A stretch of DNA of 64,000 nucleotides from Methanobacterium sp. UBA279. GTDB taxonomy: Archaea; Methanobacteriota; Methanobacteria; Methanobacteriales; Methanobacteriaceae. Positions 1-9,307 of the stretch are shown in pieces (position 1 is the first letter of the stretch; each line of letters opens with the position of its first letter). The notes under the pieces were generated by a model that saw nothing but the letters and a program-made list of their open reading frames with translations, made no database searches and had not been told where the DNA came from. The stretch is from NCBI GenBank assembly GCA_002502855.1, contig DAQK01000033.1, positions 32,679-96,678 of the forward strand, written 5' to 3'. A program made the position numbers and the translations under genes.

Positions 1-1461
1 AGGGCGGGAATGGAAATCCTTGATGGGATAGGTTTCCTGGACGGATTTAAGTATCCCCTGGGCCACCGGGTGTTCGGATTCCTTTTCCACTGAAGCAGCG
101 TATTTGAGGATTTCTTCTCCACTGAAATCATCCTTTTTAAAGGAGATCACATCGGTGACACCGAACTTACCCTCGGTAAGGGTGCCGGTTTTATCGAAGA
201 TAACCGCGTGGATGTTTTTCATGTTCTCAAAGGACTGGCGGTCACGAATTAGAACCCCATTTTTGGCAGATATGGCGGTGGAGACAGCCACTACCAGGGG
301 TATGGCTAACCCCAGGGCATGGGGACAGGTGGTGACCATCACCGTCACCGCCCTCTCCAGGGCGAAGGATAAGTCCTGGCCTAACATTCCCAGCCACACC
401 AGTAAAGTAATTAAACCACCAGATAGGGCGATGATGGTCAGCCAGAAAGCGGCCCGGTTGGCCAGGTCCTGGGTATGTGATTTACTCTCCTGGGCCTCCT
501 CCACCAGACTCACCACCTGGGAGATGAAGGAATCTTCACCTATCTTCTCCACCATTACCTTAATAGAGCTTTCGCCATTGATTGAGCCGCCTATAACTTC
601 TTCCCCTGCACTGCGGAGGATGGGTTCCGATTCACCAGTGAGAAGTGATTCGTTTATATAGGACTGGCTTTCCTTTATAATACCATCGGCAGGTACCTTT
701 TCTCCCGGTTTTACCAGTACCAGGTCGTCCACCTGTAAATTCTCCAATGGTACATCTTCAACTTCACCTTCTCCACCAATTCGGTGGGCTTTCTTGGGAA
801 GGAGGGTAGCCAGTTCCTGGAGCGCCCGGGAGGCGCCCATCACAGAGCGCATTTCTATCCAGTGCCCCAGTAGCATGATATCGATTAGAGTGACCAGTTC
901 CAGGTAGAAGGTCATACCCATAAGTCCGAAGGTAACTCCCGCACTGTAGATGTAGGCTGTGGTGATGGCCACCGCTACCAGGGTCATCATACCCGGCTGC
1001 CTGACTTTCAACTCACTTACCAGGCCGGTGAAGAAGGGGTAACCCCCATAGAAGAATACAAAGGATGATAAGAGAAACAGGATGTATATATCACCCTGGA
1101 AACTGAGAAAATGCAGACCAAGTAATTCCTGCACCATCTCTGATAGGAAAAAGACAGGGACGGTTATAATCAGAGATACTATGAACCTTTTCTTAAAATC
1201 AGCCATCATAGCCTGGTGATGGTTATGTTCTGTGTGTTCATCGTGTTCCAGATGCTCTTTATGTTCATGTTCTACATGCTCTTCGTGTTCTGTGTGGTTC
1301 TGTTTTAAATGTTCTGTGTATTCTTCGTGTTTGGAGTGGTCTTGTTCAAGATGTTTTCTATGTTCGTGTTCTATTGAATGGTTATTTTCTTCTTTAGGGT
1401 GGTGATTTTTTTCTTGAAGTGTTTTTTCAGGGGAATCTTCATGATCTTTCAAGGATATCAT
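1..1461 (-). CDS. Heavy-metal P1B-type ATPase, CopB-like (3' end outside window)
   Basis: A 487-codon open frame runs from an ATG at 1461 off the left edge, so the C-terminal ATP-binding domain is missing. Visible parts are a very His/Glu-rich N-terminus (about residues 19-85), four membrane segments, the TGES actuator motif, a TCPHAL transmembrane metal-site motif (Cys379-Pro-His381) and the phosphorylation motif DKTGT (Asp423). A CPH motif with a His-rich tail is typical of CopB-type copper/silver exporters rather than CPC-type CopA or SPC-type zinc pumps. The start is 112 bp from the end of cbiO on the same strand, so it may be read through from the cbi genes or be independent. Metal specificity is inferred from the motif only. 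Confidence 0.88.
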   Translation of the reverse strand, partial: MISLKDHEDSPEKTLQEKNHHPKEENNHSIEHEHRKHLEQDHSKHEEYTEHLKQNHTEHEEHVEHEHKEHLEHDEHTEHNHHQAMMADFKKRFIVSLIITVPVFFLSEMVQELLGLHFLSFQGDIYILFLLSSFVFFYGGYPFFTGLVSELKVRQPGMMTLVAVAITTAYIYSAGVTFGLMGMTFYLELVTLIDIMLLGHWIEMRSVMGASRALQELATLLPKKAHRIGGEGEVEDVPLENLQVDDLVLVKPGEKVPADGIIKESQSYINESLLTGESEPILRSAGEEVIGGSINGESSIKVMVEKIGEDSFISQVVSLVEEAQESKSHTQDLANRAAFWLTIIALSGGLITLLVWLGMLGQDLSFALERAVTVMVTTCPHALGLAIPLVVAVSTAISAKNGVLIRDRQSFENMKNIHAVIFDKTGTLTEGKFGVTDVISFKKDDFSGEEILKYAASVEKESEHPVAQGILKSVQETYPIKDFHSRP

Positions 1462-1573
1462 CCCTTAACCTGTAAAAAATTCGCAACTTCATTAATTTAT
1501 GACAGATATTTCCTCAAACAGTTAATGTATTAAGGTATGTACTTGCTTTCTTAAATAATAGTAGGGTAAATCT

Positions 1574-2542
1574 CTAGGAAGATGTTACATCCTTTTGATT
1601 CTCTTCTAGCAAGTGTAAAACTTCGTGATATTTATCTTCTCCCAGGTCATGCAGGAGCTTACGGTGGAGTTCATCTTTCACCAAATGCAGCAGGTTATGA
1701 TAAGCATGGCTTCCTAAGGCATGTAATATCTCGTGATATGCTTCATCAACAGTTAACTTAATGTTAACAGGGAAACCTTCATTTTTAAGCATATATAGAA
1801 GTTCCGCTGATTTGGGCGGGCGCAGATGGGCTTTATAAAGGGTTTCGCAATCATTGAATATCTCTTCGGTTGTGCCTTGACCGATTATCTCACCATCGTG
1901 AAGTACGAAGATCTTATCTGCAAACTGGGTGACCATCTCCACGTCATGGGAAGCGATGATGATGCTCATAGCTTCCTTGTTTAACATGTAGAGTATTTCC
2001 ATTATTTGATCCACACCTGTAGGATCTAGTCCCGTGGTTGGTTCATCCAATACCATGATCTCAGGTCTCATGGCCAGGATACCGGCAATGGCTACTCGTT
2101 TTTTCTGTCCACCACTCAAGTGGTGGGGTGCTTTTTTCTCCAACCCAGTCATCCTCACCAGTTTCAGGGCCTCTTCCACCCGTTCATCAACTTCATCCTC
2201 AGAAAGTCCCAGGTTCATGGGTCCGAAGGCCACGTCCTCAATAACGGTAGGTGCAAAGAGCTGATCATCTGGGTTCTGGAAGACGATACCTACTTTCTGT
2301 CTTATACGGACCAGTTCCTCTTTTCGGTAGGTCATGAGCTTGCCATGGATCCTTATAAACCCAGAAGTTGGTTTATTGATACCGTTGAAATGTGCAAAAA
2401 GAGTAGATTTACCAGCACCGTTGGAACCAATTACCGCTACCCTTTCCCCCTCCTTTATTTCAATATTTATATTTTGAAGTGCGGACGTACCGTCAGGATA
2501 GGTGAATCCCATGTTTTCAGTTTGGATAATGGTTCTGGTCAT
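1574..2542 (-). CDS. cbiO: CbiO, ATPase of cobalt/nickel ECF transporter, with His-rich C-terminal extension
   Basis: ATP-binding subunit of the CbiMNQO group-I ECF transporter that imports Co2+ (or Ni2+). Walker [10 protein letters not shown] is at residues 39-47, Q-loop Gln89, signature LSGGQ 142-146, Walker B 162-168 and switch His199. The protein is 322 aa, about 45-50 residues longer than usual CbiO. The extra C-terminus (about 265-315) carries nine His (270, 274, 279, 282, 286, 293, 298, 306, 310) in repeated YHxxLHxL-like helical units, suggesting a metal-binding or sensing tail. It is the last gene of the minus-strand order cbiM-cbiN-cbiQ-cbiO, 57 bp after cbiQ. The tail function is inference. 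Confidence 0.93.
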   Translation of the reverse strand: MTRTIIQTENMGFTYPDGTSALQNINIEIKEGERVAVIGSNGAGKSTLFAHFNGINKPTSGFIRIHGKLMTYRKEELVRIRQKVGIVFQNPDDQLFAPTVIEDVAFGPMNLGLSEDEVDERVEEALKLVRMTGLEKKAPHHLSGGQKKRVAIAGILAMRPEIMVLDEPTTGLDPTGVDQIMEILYMLNKEAMSIIIASHDVEMVTQFADKIFVLHDGEIIGQGTTEEIFNDCETLYKAHLRPPKSAELLYMLKNEGFPVNIKLTVDEAYHEILHALGSHAYHNLLHLVKDELHRKLLHDLGEDKYHEVLHLLEENQKDVTSS

Positions 2543-2599
2543 TTATTATCCCTTTTACTGTATTGAAAGTTTTTAATATCTTTTCCACGCAAAAAAAGT

Positions 2600-3430
2600 T
2601 TATATAATGTTCATTCCTAAAACACCCAGTTCGTAAAAATGGGTCATTGCCAGGATTTGCAGGCCGATTACAATCAACAGGGTAACACCGATGTAAATGT
2701 ACTCCGTTCTACCTAGTTTCTTCTTTCGGTCATGGTAGAGATTTGACTCATCTGAAAAACCCCGACTGGCCATACTCATATAGATGGTTTCGCCCTGTTC
2801 ATAGGCCCTTAGGAACATCATAGCTACAGTGTAACCTAACTGTTTCATCCTCCATTTGTAGGGAATCTTCTTATTGAAGGCATCGAAACATCTGGCTTTC
2901 TGGGCGTGCATGATCCTGTGCAGTTCATCGTAGAACATGAAGAGGAACCTGATCATGAGACTGAATATCATGGCCAGTTCCCGGGGCATGCCTAACTTCC
3001 TGAAGGATTGGGCAACTTCCTGCATAGGACTTATAGATGATAAAAGCACTATGGAAGTTAAAGCCACTATGAGTCTGGACATGAGAAGCACCGCCCACAT
3101 CAGACCCTGTTGTGTAACCTGTAAGCCGAAAATTCCAGTCCATATCACATCACCAGGATGTATGAATGGCTGGAATGCGATTATGAACCCTCCAAAGGGC
3201 AGTAGGAGCAATATTCTTTTGAAAGAAGTTTTAAATGAAACTTGGGATATGTAAATTAAAAGCAGGAGGTATAACTCTAAAAAAGCCAGTACTACTATCT
3301 GAGTAGAAAACACAGCGTACACTATAATAAATATCAATAGAATTAATTTCACCCTTCCATCCATTAGATGGAGGATGCTTTCCTTTTCAGTTTCCTTTTC
3401 AAGCTCTCTAACCGAGCCTATTCCATTCAT
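2600..3430 (-). CDS. cbiQ: CbiQ, transmembrane (T) component of cobalt/nickel ECF transporter
   Basis: 276-aa integral membrane protein with 5-6 hydrophobic segments. It has the T-component coupling motif ASRGFSDES (about residues 223-231), which in this family contacts the ATPase. It couples CbiO ATP hydrolysis to the substrate-specific CbiM/CbiN unit. It lies between cbiN and cbiO on the same strand. The 98-bp gap to cbiN holds odd homopolymer runs (A9 followed by G9 near 3511-3528), which could hinder translation or reflect assembly difficulty. Family assignment is firm; the choice between Co and Ni rests on the presence of a separate CbiN. Confidence 0.93.
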   Translation of the reverse strand: MNGIGSVRELEKETEKESILHLMDGRVKLILLIFIIVYAVFSTQIVVLAFLELYLLLLIYISQVSFKTSFKRILLLLPFGGFIIAFQPFIHPGDVIWTGIFGLQVTQQGLMWAVLLMSRLIVALTSIVLLSSISPMQEVAQSFRKLGMPRELAMIFSLMIRFLFMFYDELHRIMHAQKARCFDAFNKKIPYKWRMKQLGYTVAMMFLRAYEQGETIYMSMASRGFSDESNLYHDRKKKLGRTEYIYIGVTLLIVIGLQILAMTHFYELGVLGMNII

Positions 3431-3528
3431 GAGGAATCTCCTTTTGAAATGTATCTGATGTTTATGTTTTTTTTTATCCTAAAAAGGATTTAATAAAAAA
3501 AATAAAATAAAAAAAAAGGGGGGGGGAT

Positions 3529-3828
3529 TTATTTGGATGCTTCTGGTGGGTTTCTTCTTCTGAGTGCTATGGCAACAATATAGGCTATTATCAACGTAAT
3601 AATTATACCTATAACCAATGCCGATATTTCCCCAATCTTATCCAAACCTTCAATGGTGTAGTCTGGGAATGGGGATTCGTATGAAGCTTCGACTTCAGGA
3701 ACACCTGCATCTTCTGCCGACTTTTCCAGGCCGTCAGGATCAGGTGATGCAATGAATGGTGACATGACGGCTATCAACAGACAAATGATTACACCCGCGA
3801 TAACCAGGTATTTATCATTGGTACTCAT
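3529..3828 (-). CDS. cbiN: CbiN, accessory membrane subunit of cobalt ECF transporter
   Basis: 99-aa protein with two membrane helices (about residues 8-27 and 66-88) joined by an extracytoplasmic loop containing the family pattern [12 protein letters not shown]. This is the expected size and topology for CbiN, which helps load Co2+ into CbiM. Its start overlaps the end of cbiM by 4 bp, indicating translational coupling. A stand-alone CbiN favours cobalt over nickel, since nickel systems usually use NikN or a NikMN fusion. Confidence 0.93.
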   Translation of the reverse strand: MSTNDKYLVIAGVIICLLIAVMSPFIASPDPDGLEKSAEDAGVPEVEASYESPFPDYTIEGLDKIGEISALVIGIIITLIIAYIVAIALRRRNPPEASK

Positions 3829-4496
3829 TTGGCAGCCACCTCCTCACTTCCTTCGAGTTTTTGTCCACCCGATGTTTTCCTGTTCCAGGCAAGCAGATCT
3901 GGCCTTAGTTTATCAAGTGCAATGAGTACAACCACGGTTAAGATTGCTTCTATTACACCTATAAATGCATGGTATATTCCCATTGAAGCTAGTCCTACGT
4001 CTAATGGGAATGTTCCTGCTAGCCACATCTCTACCGCTACTACTTCAGCTGCTATAAACAATGATAGCCATGCAGCTATTGCTGCTGCAGGATATTTGCC
4101 TGTGAACTTTTCCAGGCCTCTGAAGGAAAAGTATGCAACTGCACCTCCTATTAACCCCATGTTAACTACATTTGCACCTAGAGCAGTTATTCCTCCATCT
4201 CCAAAGAACAGAGCCTGTACTAATAGTACTATGAAGAGTACAAGTACTGCGGCTTCGGGTGCAAGGAATACAATAGCAACCAATGCGCCACCTAGCATAT
4301 GTCCGCTTGTACCAAAGGGTATAGGCATGTTCATGGACATTATTGCGAATATTCCAGCTGATAAAACTGCTATCAAAGGAATCAACTTTTCATCAAGATT
4401 CTTTCTCGCCCATCTGAGGGAGAAATACAGGGCCACAAACATAATAACATAGTATATGGGCCATGTCCAGGATAAAAAACCATCTGGTATATGCAA
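3825..4496 (-). CDS. cbiM: CbiM, substrate-binding membrane subunit of cobalt/nickel ECF transporter
   Basis: 223-aa integral membrane protein beginning MHIPDG, the invariant N-terminus in which the mature amino group, His2 and later His residues bind the metal. Other family motifs are SGHMLGGAL and [16 protein letters not shown]. It is the first gene of cbiMNQO. The ribosome-binding site AGGAGGCG lies just upstream, followed by about 320 bp of AT-rich DNA with several AGTATTAC-type repeats that look like operators. The start is fixed by the conserved MHIPDG. Confidence 0.95.
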   Translation of the reverse strand: MHIPDGFLSWTWPIYYVIMFVALYFSLRWARKNLDEKLIPLIAVLSAGIFAIMSMNMPIPFGTSGHMLGGALVAIVFLAPEAAVLVLFIVLLVQALFFGDGGITALGANVVNMGLIGGAVAYFSFRGLEKFTGKYPAAAIAAWLSLFIAAEVVAVEMWLAGTFPLDVGLASMGIYHAFIGVIEAILTVVVLIALDKLRPDLLAWNRKTSGGQKLEGSEEVAAK

Positions 4497-4555
4497 TTTT
4501 TCGCCTCCTCATTTTTATTTTTTCTAAGTGGGGTTAACGGTCTGTTGTTCAAACT

Positions 4556-4718
4556 AGTATTACTTTTCTTAACTTCATTTATAAAGCAGGTAATACGTTA
4601 TAAACAATGTTTTAACCCCTAAATCCTCATTTAGACTCTGGATTTTCATAATATAAACGTTTCCCTGAGTATTACTATAATCTTTATTTGCTTATGAAAA
4701 GTATTAATTAATTAATAC
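4556..4718. promoter_or_regulatory. Repeat-rich control region upstream of cbiM
   Basis: The 4497-4817 gap contains GTATTAC (4557-4563) with its inverse GTAATAC (4590-4596), AGTATTAC (4668-4675), and the perfect palindrome GTATTAATTAATTAATAC (4701-4718). Spacing between half-sites is near three helical turns. Related elements occur upstream of other genes of the proposed metal regulon in this window. A metal-responsive repressor such as NikR is an obvious candidate, but no such gene is in the window and the match to a known operator is not established. Confidence 0.5.
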
Positions 4719-4817
4719 AAAATGTCATTTTTAAGCCCTTTTTGTAATAAAATTTTAACTGGACTACCATTTTTGAAATTTTTTCAATAAAAAAAGGGAA
4801 AATTGAAAAATTTTTTT

Positions 4818-5234
4818 TTAGTTTACAATATTGGTTTTTGTGAAGGACAAGGTTCTACCTATCTCCAGCACATCAAATTCGTCTATATCTACACTTCCTA
4901 TGGCTTGAAAGCATTCTTCACTAGGCGTTTCACCCAATTCCTTAAGATTCACGCCTTTTTCTTCTTCCAAACCTCTAAGGAAGTACTTGAAGTCAGGTCC
5001 CAGCTCGTCTTTTATCCAGTAACCTCTGCCAATGTGTTTAAGATCGTCCTGGTTGAATTCTGTAGTTAATGCCTTTATTTTCCCCAGTAAATGCTCCGAT
5101 GGTTGTTTGAAACTCCCCATCTCCAGTGCAGTGTAGGTATAAAGTGGTATATCTAATGTTCTGGCCAGTTCTCTTTGGGTTGTCTTTGTATACTTACGGT
5201 ACCCTAAAAGTAAGTACCTTAAATCTTCTTCCAT
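4818..5234 (-). CDS. Small HTH-domain protein, unknown regulator
   Basis: 138-aa soluble protein. Residues about 10-55 have the look of a Cro/XRE-type helix-turn-helix (TTQRELARTLDIPLYTYTALE), followed by an acidic C-terminal half with no domain I recognise. It sits next to cbiMNQO on the same strand. Its own upstream region carries an AATACTTTT...AAAAGTATT inverted repeat related to the repeats before cbiM. It could regulate the metal genes or itself; this is inference from position. An RBS-like GAGGT precedes the ATG (GGAGGTCTAAAA). Confidence 0.7.
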   Translation of the reverse strand: MEEDLRYLLLGYRKYTKTTQRELARTLDIPLYTYTALEMGSFKQPSEHLLGKIKALTTEFNQDDLKHIGRGYWIKDELGPDFKYFLRGLEEEKGVNLKELGETPSEECFQAIGSVDIDEFDVLEIGRTLSFTKTNIVN

Positions 5235-5265
5235 TTTTAGACCTCCGGTATTTTTTGTTGGTTAT

Positions 5266-5310
5266 GAGTATACTCTGCTTCTTATAAATACTTTTCTTAA
5301 AAAAAGTATT
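5266..5310. promoter_or_regulatory. Inverted repeats upstream of HTH gene
   Basis: Two palindromes lie 30-75 bp upstream of the HTH gene start: GAGTATACTC (5266-5275) and AATACTTTT (5287-5295) with AAAAGTATT (5302-5310), 9-bp arms around a 6-nt spacer. They are placed where an autoregulatory operator would act. Similar half-sites recur before cbiM, DUF2162 and cobN2. Confidence 0.45.
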
Positions 5311-5594
5311 ACTAAATTATGTTTCAACTATAAATGAATCATACTCTATTTTAGTGAAATAGTAGGAGCAATCTAATAGATAAAAAAACCTCATTGAACG
5401 GGTTTATTTTAAATTTTTTACTTCCATAAGCTTTTAACAATGAAATATGGTCAAATTACTCTTTTAAAAGAAATTTCATGTTGATTCACCTAATAATACT
5501 TTTACACTGGAAAAATAGCCTATCGTAATAAATTTTTTATAGATAGTTATTTATAGACTGTTTTTGTTATCTTATTAACAGAAGGGTTTAGCTT

Positions 5595-5714
5595 ATGTTT
5601 AACAGTTTAGCGACCAGAATCCAGATATTTACTTACCTGATAATTATTTACGCTCTGTTAATGATTCCTTCAAGAATAGCTGATAAAATATCAAATTCAC
5701 AGATATGTAGATAA
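5595..5714 (+). CDS. Possible 39-aa hydrophobic peptide
   Basis: A short open frame (ATG 5595, TAA 5712-5714) encodes a peptide with one hydrophobic stretch (residues about 12-26, IFTYLIIIYALLMI). No clear Shine-Dalgarno is present. It may be the remnant of a larger membrane gene, since the adjacent downstream frames are also disrupted. The rest of the 5311-5731 gap is AT-rich with nothing I can identify. Confidence 0.2.
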   Translation: MFNSLATRIQIFTYLIIIYALLMIPSRIADKISNSQICR

Positions 5715-5731
5715 AAAACAAGATAGAATGG

Positions 5732-6471
5732 GTGTTTAATGAAAAAAAAACTACCTCAGACATAGTAACTGGATCGATCTTCCTTACCCTGTATTTCTTT
5801 TACCTAATCATCACAGCAGATTACTTAAACCCAATCTTCCTAATTTTCGCTACTTTTGGTTCTGTAGAATTGGTAACCGGCATATTCAGCCTAAAGGGAT
5901 ACTACCAAAAAAAGATGTACATTGGATCTTTAACTGCTCTTTTGCTTTTAATATTGACATCGAGCTTTATCCCGGTATATTTATCACCTGATACATATAA
6001 TTTATTCGTTTCCTGTTGTGGGCAATAATAATCATATTAGCTATATACAAATTAGCTCGTAATGAGATAAAATCTCTAAAACTAATACAAAAATACAGGA
6101 AAACCTTGGAAACAAACCTTGATAACTTTAAAATTTGGAATAACTATGGAATAGCCCTTAAAAAAATTAAGGAATATAAAAGAGCGGTAGAAGCCTATGA
6201 TAAAGCTCTGGAAATAAACCCGAGATATACAACTGCCATGTATAACAAGGGAATAGCCCTGGCAGAGGGGAGTAAACATAAAAAAGCCATTGAAACCTAT
6301 GATCAGGTGCTGGAAATGGATCCAGATAATGTTAATGCGTGGATCAATAAAGGTAATAGTTTGGCGTCCATAGGTAAATTTAAAGAAGCAATGGAGTGTT
6401 ACGATAGAGTATTGAAAATAGATCCTGAGAATACGAAAGCAAAGTTCAATAAAGGGATTATGCAGGAATAA
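5732..6471 (+). pseudogene. Membrane-TPR protein, apparently split by one frameshift
   Basis: The first frame (5732-6028) encodes three hydrophobic helices and stops at TAA. The second (6016-6471, overlapping 13 bp) starts inside a fourth helix, AIIIILAIYKLARN, and continues into three TPR units, seen as the repeats NYGIALKKIKEYKRAVEAYD, NKGIALAEGSKHKKAIETYD and NKGNSLASIGKFKEAMECYD. The hydrophobic sequence is continuous if one base is shifted around 6010-6020, so I read this as one membrane-anchored TPR protein broken by an indel, either real or a sequencing error. Two separate overlapping genes are the alternative. Function unknown; TPRs mediate protein binding. Confidence 0.55.
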
Positions 6472-6492
6472 AAAAAATAGACGGTGTTTTAA

Positions 6493-7263
6493 ATGGAATA
6501 TCGGCGTATTCCATTTATTACCCTATCAGAAACAGCACCAAGGGTTTGGATAACCCTTTCTGACTGTAATTTTAAATGTAGAGGATGTTTCAGTCCAGCT
6601 AGGGGTATCAAAGGGAAAAATATGAGTGTTGATGAATGGTGAACCTGGTAAAAAAAGCTTCCCTGGACTACTATCAAAAATTGCCCCAGGAGGTCGTAAT
6701 AACCGGAGGGGAACCCACCCTGAACCGGGATTATCTACTTGATCTGGTTTCTAAACTAAATTTTAGTTATGTGGTAATAGAAACCAATGGCTACCTTTTT
6801 AGATGAAGAATACGTTGATGAGTTAATCACAGCCGGATTGAAGGAGATAATGCTGGATTTGAAGGCCTATGATGAAGGACTGCACAAACAGTATACTGGT
6901 TTTTCGAATCGTTCTATACTACATAATGCAAGGGCAATTCATAGGAAAATCAAGCTCGTCATCAAAACAGTTTACATACCGGTGATAGTAGATGAGTCTG
7001 AAATAGAAGATATTGCCCTGTTCATTTCAACTATAGATCCAGAAATAGAATACGGGATAAATGATTTTAAACCTTCAAAGGGCATATCCAGAACTCCCAC
7101 CGGCCAAGAAATGAAGAGTGCCTATTTGGGAGCTAAAAAGTATTTAAAAAATGTTATAATAAGTAGGAGTTGTAGAAGGGAAGGAATAGCTCCGAGAAAG
7201 TTTAGCTGGATAACCGTATTTCCCGATGGGACCTTCCAGAGGAGATCGTTGGAGAATTATTAA
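6493..7263 (+). pseudogene. Radical SAM protein (PFL-activase-like) with two frameshifts
   Basis: Starts at ATG 6493 with a radical SAM cluster motif CNFKCRGC, then meets a TGA after MSVDEW near 6640. The frame resumes as DYYQKLPQEVVITGGEPTL (the GGEP SAM-binding motif) and is lost again in a T run near 6798. It then continues to 7263 (DEEYVDELITAGLKEIMLDL onward). Joined, it would be a roughly 255-aa protein resembling the C-terminal part of the intact radical SAM protein at 15034-16107 (both contain KAYDxxLHQ/KxxTG). Two independent indels argue for a true pseudogene, though clustered sequencing errors are possible. Confidence 0.75.
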
Positions 7264-7379
7264 GTATAAAGAATTATAGTTGTGTTTCAACTTTGGTTAG
7301 AATTCTCCAGTTGTGATCTTGATTTGTGTGTTTATGTTTTTTTTAGATTTTCTGTTTTCATCACCTGGTTTTTGAGTTT

Positions 7380-8030
7380 GGCAAAGTTTTCGGGGTGATG
7401 TGTGACGGGTTAGGATGAGGTTTTAGGATTGCATTTAATTCTCTGGTGGTTCAGCGCATCCATTTGTGTTTGCATCTTTTCTGGATCTCGCCCATCAATC
7501 GTTCGATGAGATTTGAATTCCAGGGCACCTCTCTTCCCCGCGGCTAATATGGCGAAGGTCACGGCGTTATTGGTGTGTTTTCTTTGGATGAATGATGCTG
7601 TTTTAACACAATTCAAATTCAATAATTCGCCGGCTAGTTTTTTAAGCTGGTATACGGTGTAATTGACCTAACCCGTGTTTGGTAGGGGAATGGGTTTGTT
7701 AACCCTGTTTTTCAGGGAATAGATGATGATCCTTAGCTGGTTGACCAATTGGTTCCGTTCGTCAAATTTTAGTTTTTTTTGTCTTGCCATAATATTTGTA
7801 GCCGGTGTCACGGATCAGATGGATCAGGTCCAATTGGAATTTTTTTCTCGGCTTTCACGAGGGCGTTGCGCATTTCCCCCCTCGGCGTCGCCGACGATGA
7901 CTGCATCCTTGGTTAGTGCTTCGAACCGGTCCAGTTCCCCTGCGGTGAAAAGAATATCAGGAGAGCATGTGACCGCGATCAGAATGGAAAATATGATGCA
8001 AGAGGTCATTTTGAAATTTACTTTTTATAA
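7380..8030 (-). pseudogene. Degraded transposase, family not assigned
   Basis: No intact gene lies between 7264 and 8144. On the minus strand, translated pieces in alternating frames look like one transposase: DAVIVGDAEGG, then KKFQLDLIHLIRDTGY, DERNQLVNQLRIIIYSLKNR, LNCVKTASFIQRKHTNNAV and a C-terminal piece resembling LIERLMGEIQKRCKHKWMRW. Several stops and frameshifts separate them. The GC-richer stretches and lack of any open frame over 75 codons fit an old insertion. I cannot name the IS family or its ends. Confidence 0.5.
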
Positions 8031-8144
8031 TATGATAAATAATACATTAAAACGAGAGAAAAGTGCTGACAGAACAATCACTTGCAGAGCTTTGAAGAGT
8101 TATTCAACACAGCAAAAAAATCGGAAACCTTTTATAAAATGGGG

Positions 8145-9289
8145 CTATAGAGGATTCCTATAAACCATATATTCTAAAGGGCCGATAGCTTTATATACTA
8201 TTAATAATCTTGATTACTATGGATTCTTTTTCCACTTGGGTGCTTCGAGGTCTTAACGCAAAGCAAAGGAAATCACGGCTGTTGCGGATATCGGAATTGA
8301 TAGATGGGGCGCCTATTCGTCGTATCCTCGACGAAATGTACGACAACAAGAGTGAGAAAGGGGGGGAAGGCCAAACTGCGATGTTATTCTGATGTTCAAG
8401 ATTCTGATACTTCAGCAATGGTATGGCTGGAGCGATCTGGAGATCGAAAGGCAAATGGCCGACCGCATTTCATTTACGTCCTTTCTCGGTTTTCCTGATC
8501 CATTCCCAGATTCTAGAACAATTTGGCTATTTAGAGAGCGCATGGCCAGGACAGAAAAAGACAAGGTGGTCTGGGCAGAGCTTCAAAGGCAGCTGGATGC
8601 CATAGGCTTGCAAGTTAAGCGCGGAACGATCCAGGATGCGACCTTCATCGAAGCCTATCCTGGATCGTCCAAGAAATCGCGTGGTGGTGATGCCAAGACT
8701 CGCCGCAACAAGGATGGAACTTGGGCCAAGAAAGGCAATGAAACTCATTTCGGGTACAAGCTGCATCAAAAGACAGACATCGACTACGGCCTGATACGCG
8801 AAATAGAAACCACAACTGCATCGTTGTATGATAGTCAAGTCCATCTATCTACTGAGGGCGAAGTTGTGCTCAGAGATAGAGGTTATTTTGGCGTGCCAGC
8901 GAAGGGCATTGATTTCACTATGAAACGCAGAACTACAGAGTTATCGCTTGGAGAGCTCGATAAAGAGCGCAATCGGTTAATATGCAAGTTGAGATCGCCA
9001 AGCGAGAGACCACACGCTGTCATAAAGAGAGTCTTATGGCGCGGGAAGGGTGTTGGTTACTACCGTCCTGAGGGTTCATGTCAAGATGATGGTTACAGCA
9101 CTCGCTTTCAACTTGTATCAGCTATGTACGCTGAAAAACGCTAAAATCATTTGATAATGTAGCGGAAGCTATCGAAAAATCCTCGAAAGAGCAGTAAGAA
9201 TCAAGGAATTTTGATGTCGAGAAATCGGAAAAGGGATCAGGTCTCTAAAACAATCTCGGCAAGTAAGGAAAATAGGAATCCTCTTATAG
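8145..9289. mobile_element. IS5-type insertion sequence, about 1.15 kb
   Basis: Imperfect terminal inverted repeats bound the element: left CTATAGAGGATTCCTA (8145-8160), right TAGGAATCCTCTTATAG (9273-9289), which is the reverse complement of CTATAAGAGGATTCCTA. Inside is an IS5-family DDE transposase gene with frameshifts. Codon choice is GC-richer than the neighbourhood, implying arrival from another lineage. The right end is only 18 bp upstream of the ATG at 9308. I did not find a clear target-site duplication. Confidence 0.72.
8210..9154 (+). pseudogene. IS5-family transposase with two frameshifts
   Basis: The N-terminal part (8210-8392; MDSFSTWVLRGLNAKQRKSR) ends in a stop after a run of seven G (about 8359-8365). 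The -1 frame continues as GRPNCDVILMFKILILQQWY and carries DATFI (first catalytic Asp) and DSQVHL (second). A second shift near 9040 moves the true C-terminus (RVLVTTVLRVHVKMM..LYQLCTLKNAKII) into the third frame, ending at TGA 9152-9154. The first shift, at G7, could be programmed as in some IS families. The second has no such excuse, so the copy is probably dead unless these are read errors. Confidence 0.75.
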
Positions 9290-9307
9290 TAGGAGTAAGG
9301 TGAGATT

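Noticed and set aside
104..661. 185-codon plus-strand frame inside the P-type ATPase
   Set aside because: The opposite strand encodes clear TGES, CPH and DKTGT motifs, so this is an antisense shadow.
2120..2566. 148-codon plus-strand frame inside cbiO
   Set aside because: It is antisense to a complete ABC ATPase with all motifs.
7723..8163. 146-codon plus-strand frame in the IS remnant
   Set aside because: No domain sense; the minus strand reads as decayed transposase across the same bases.
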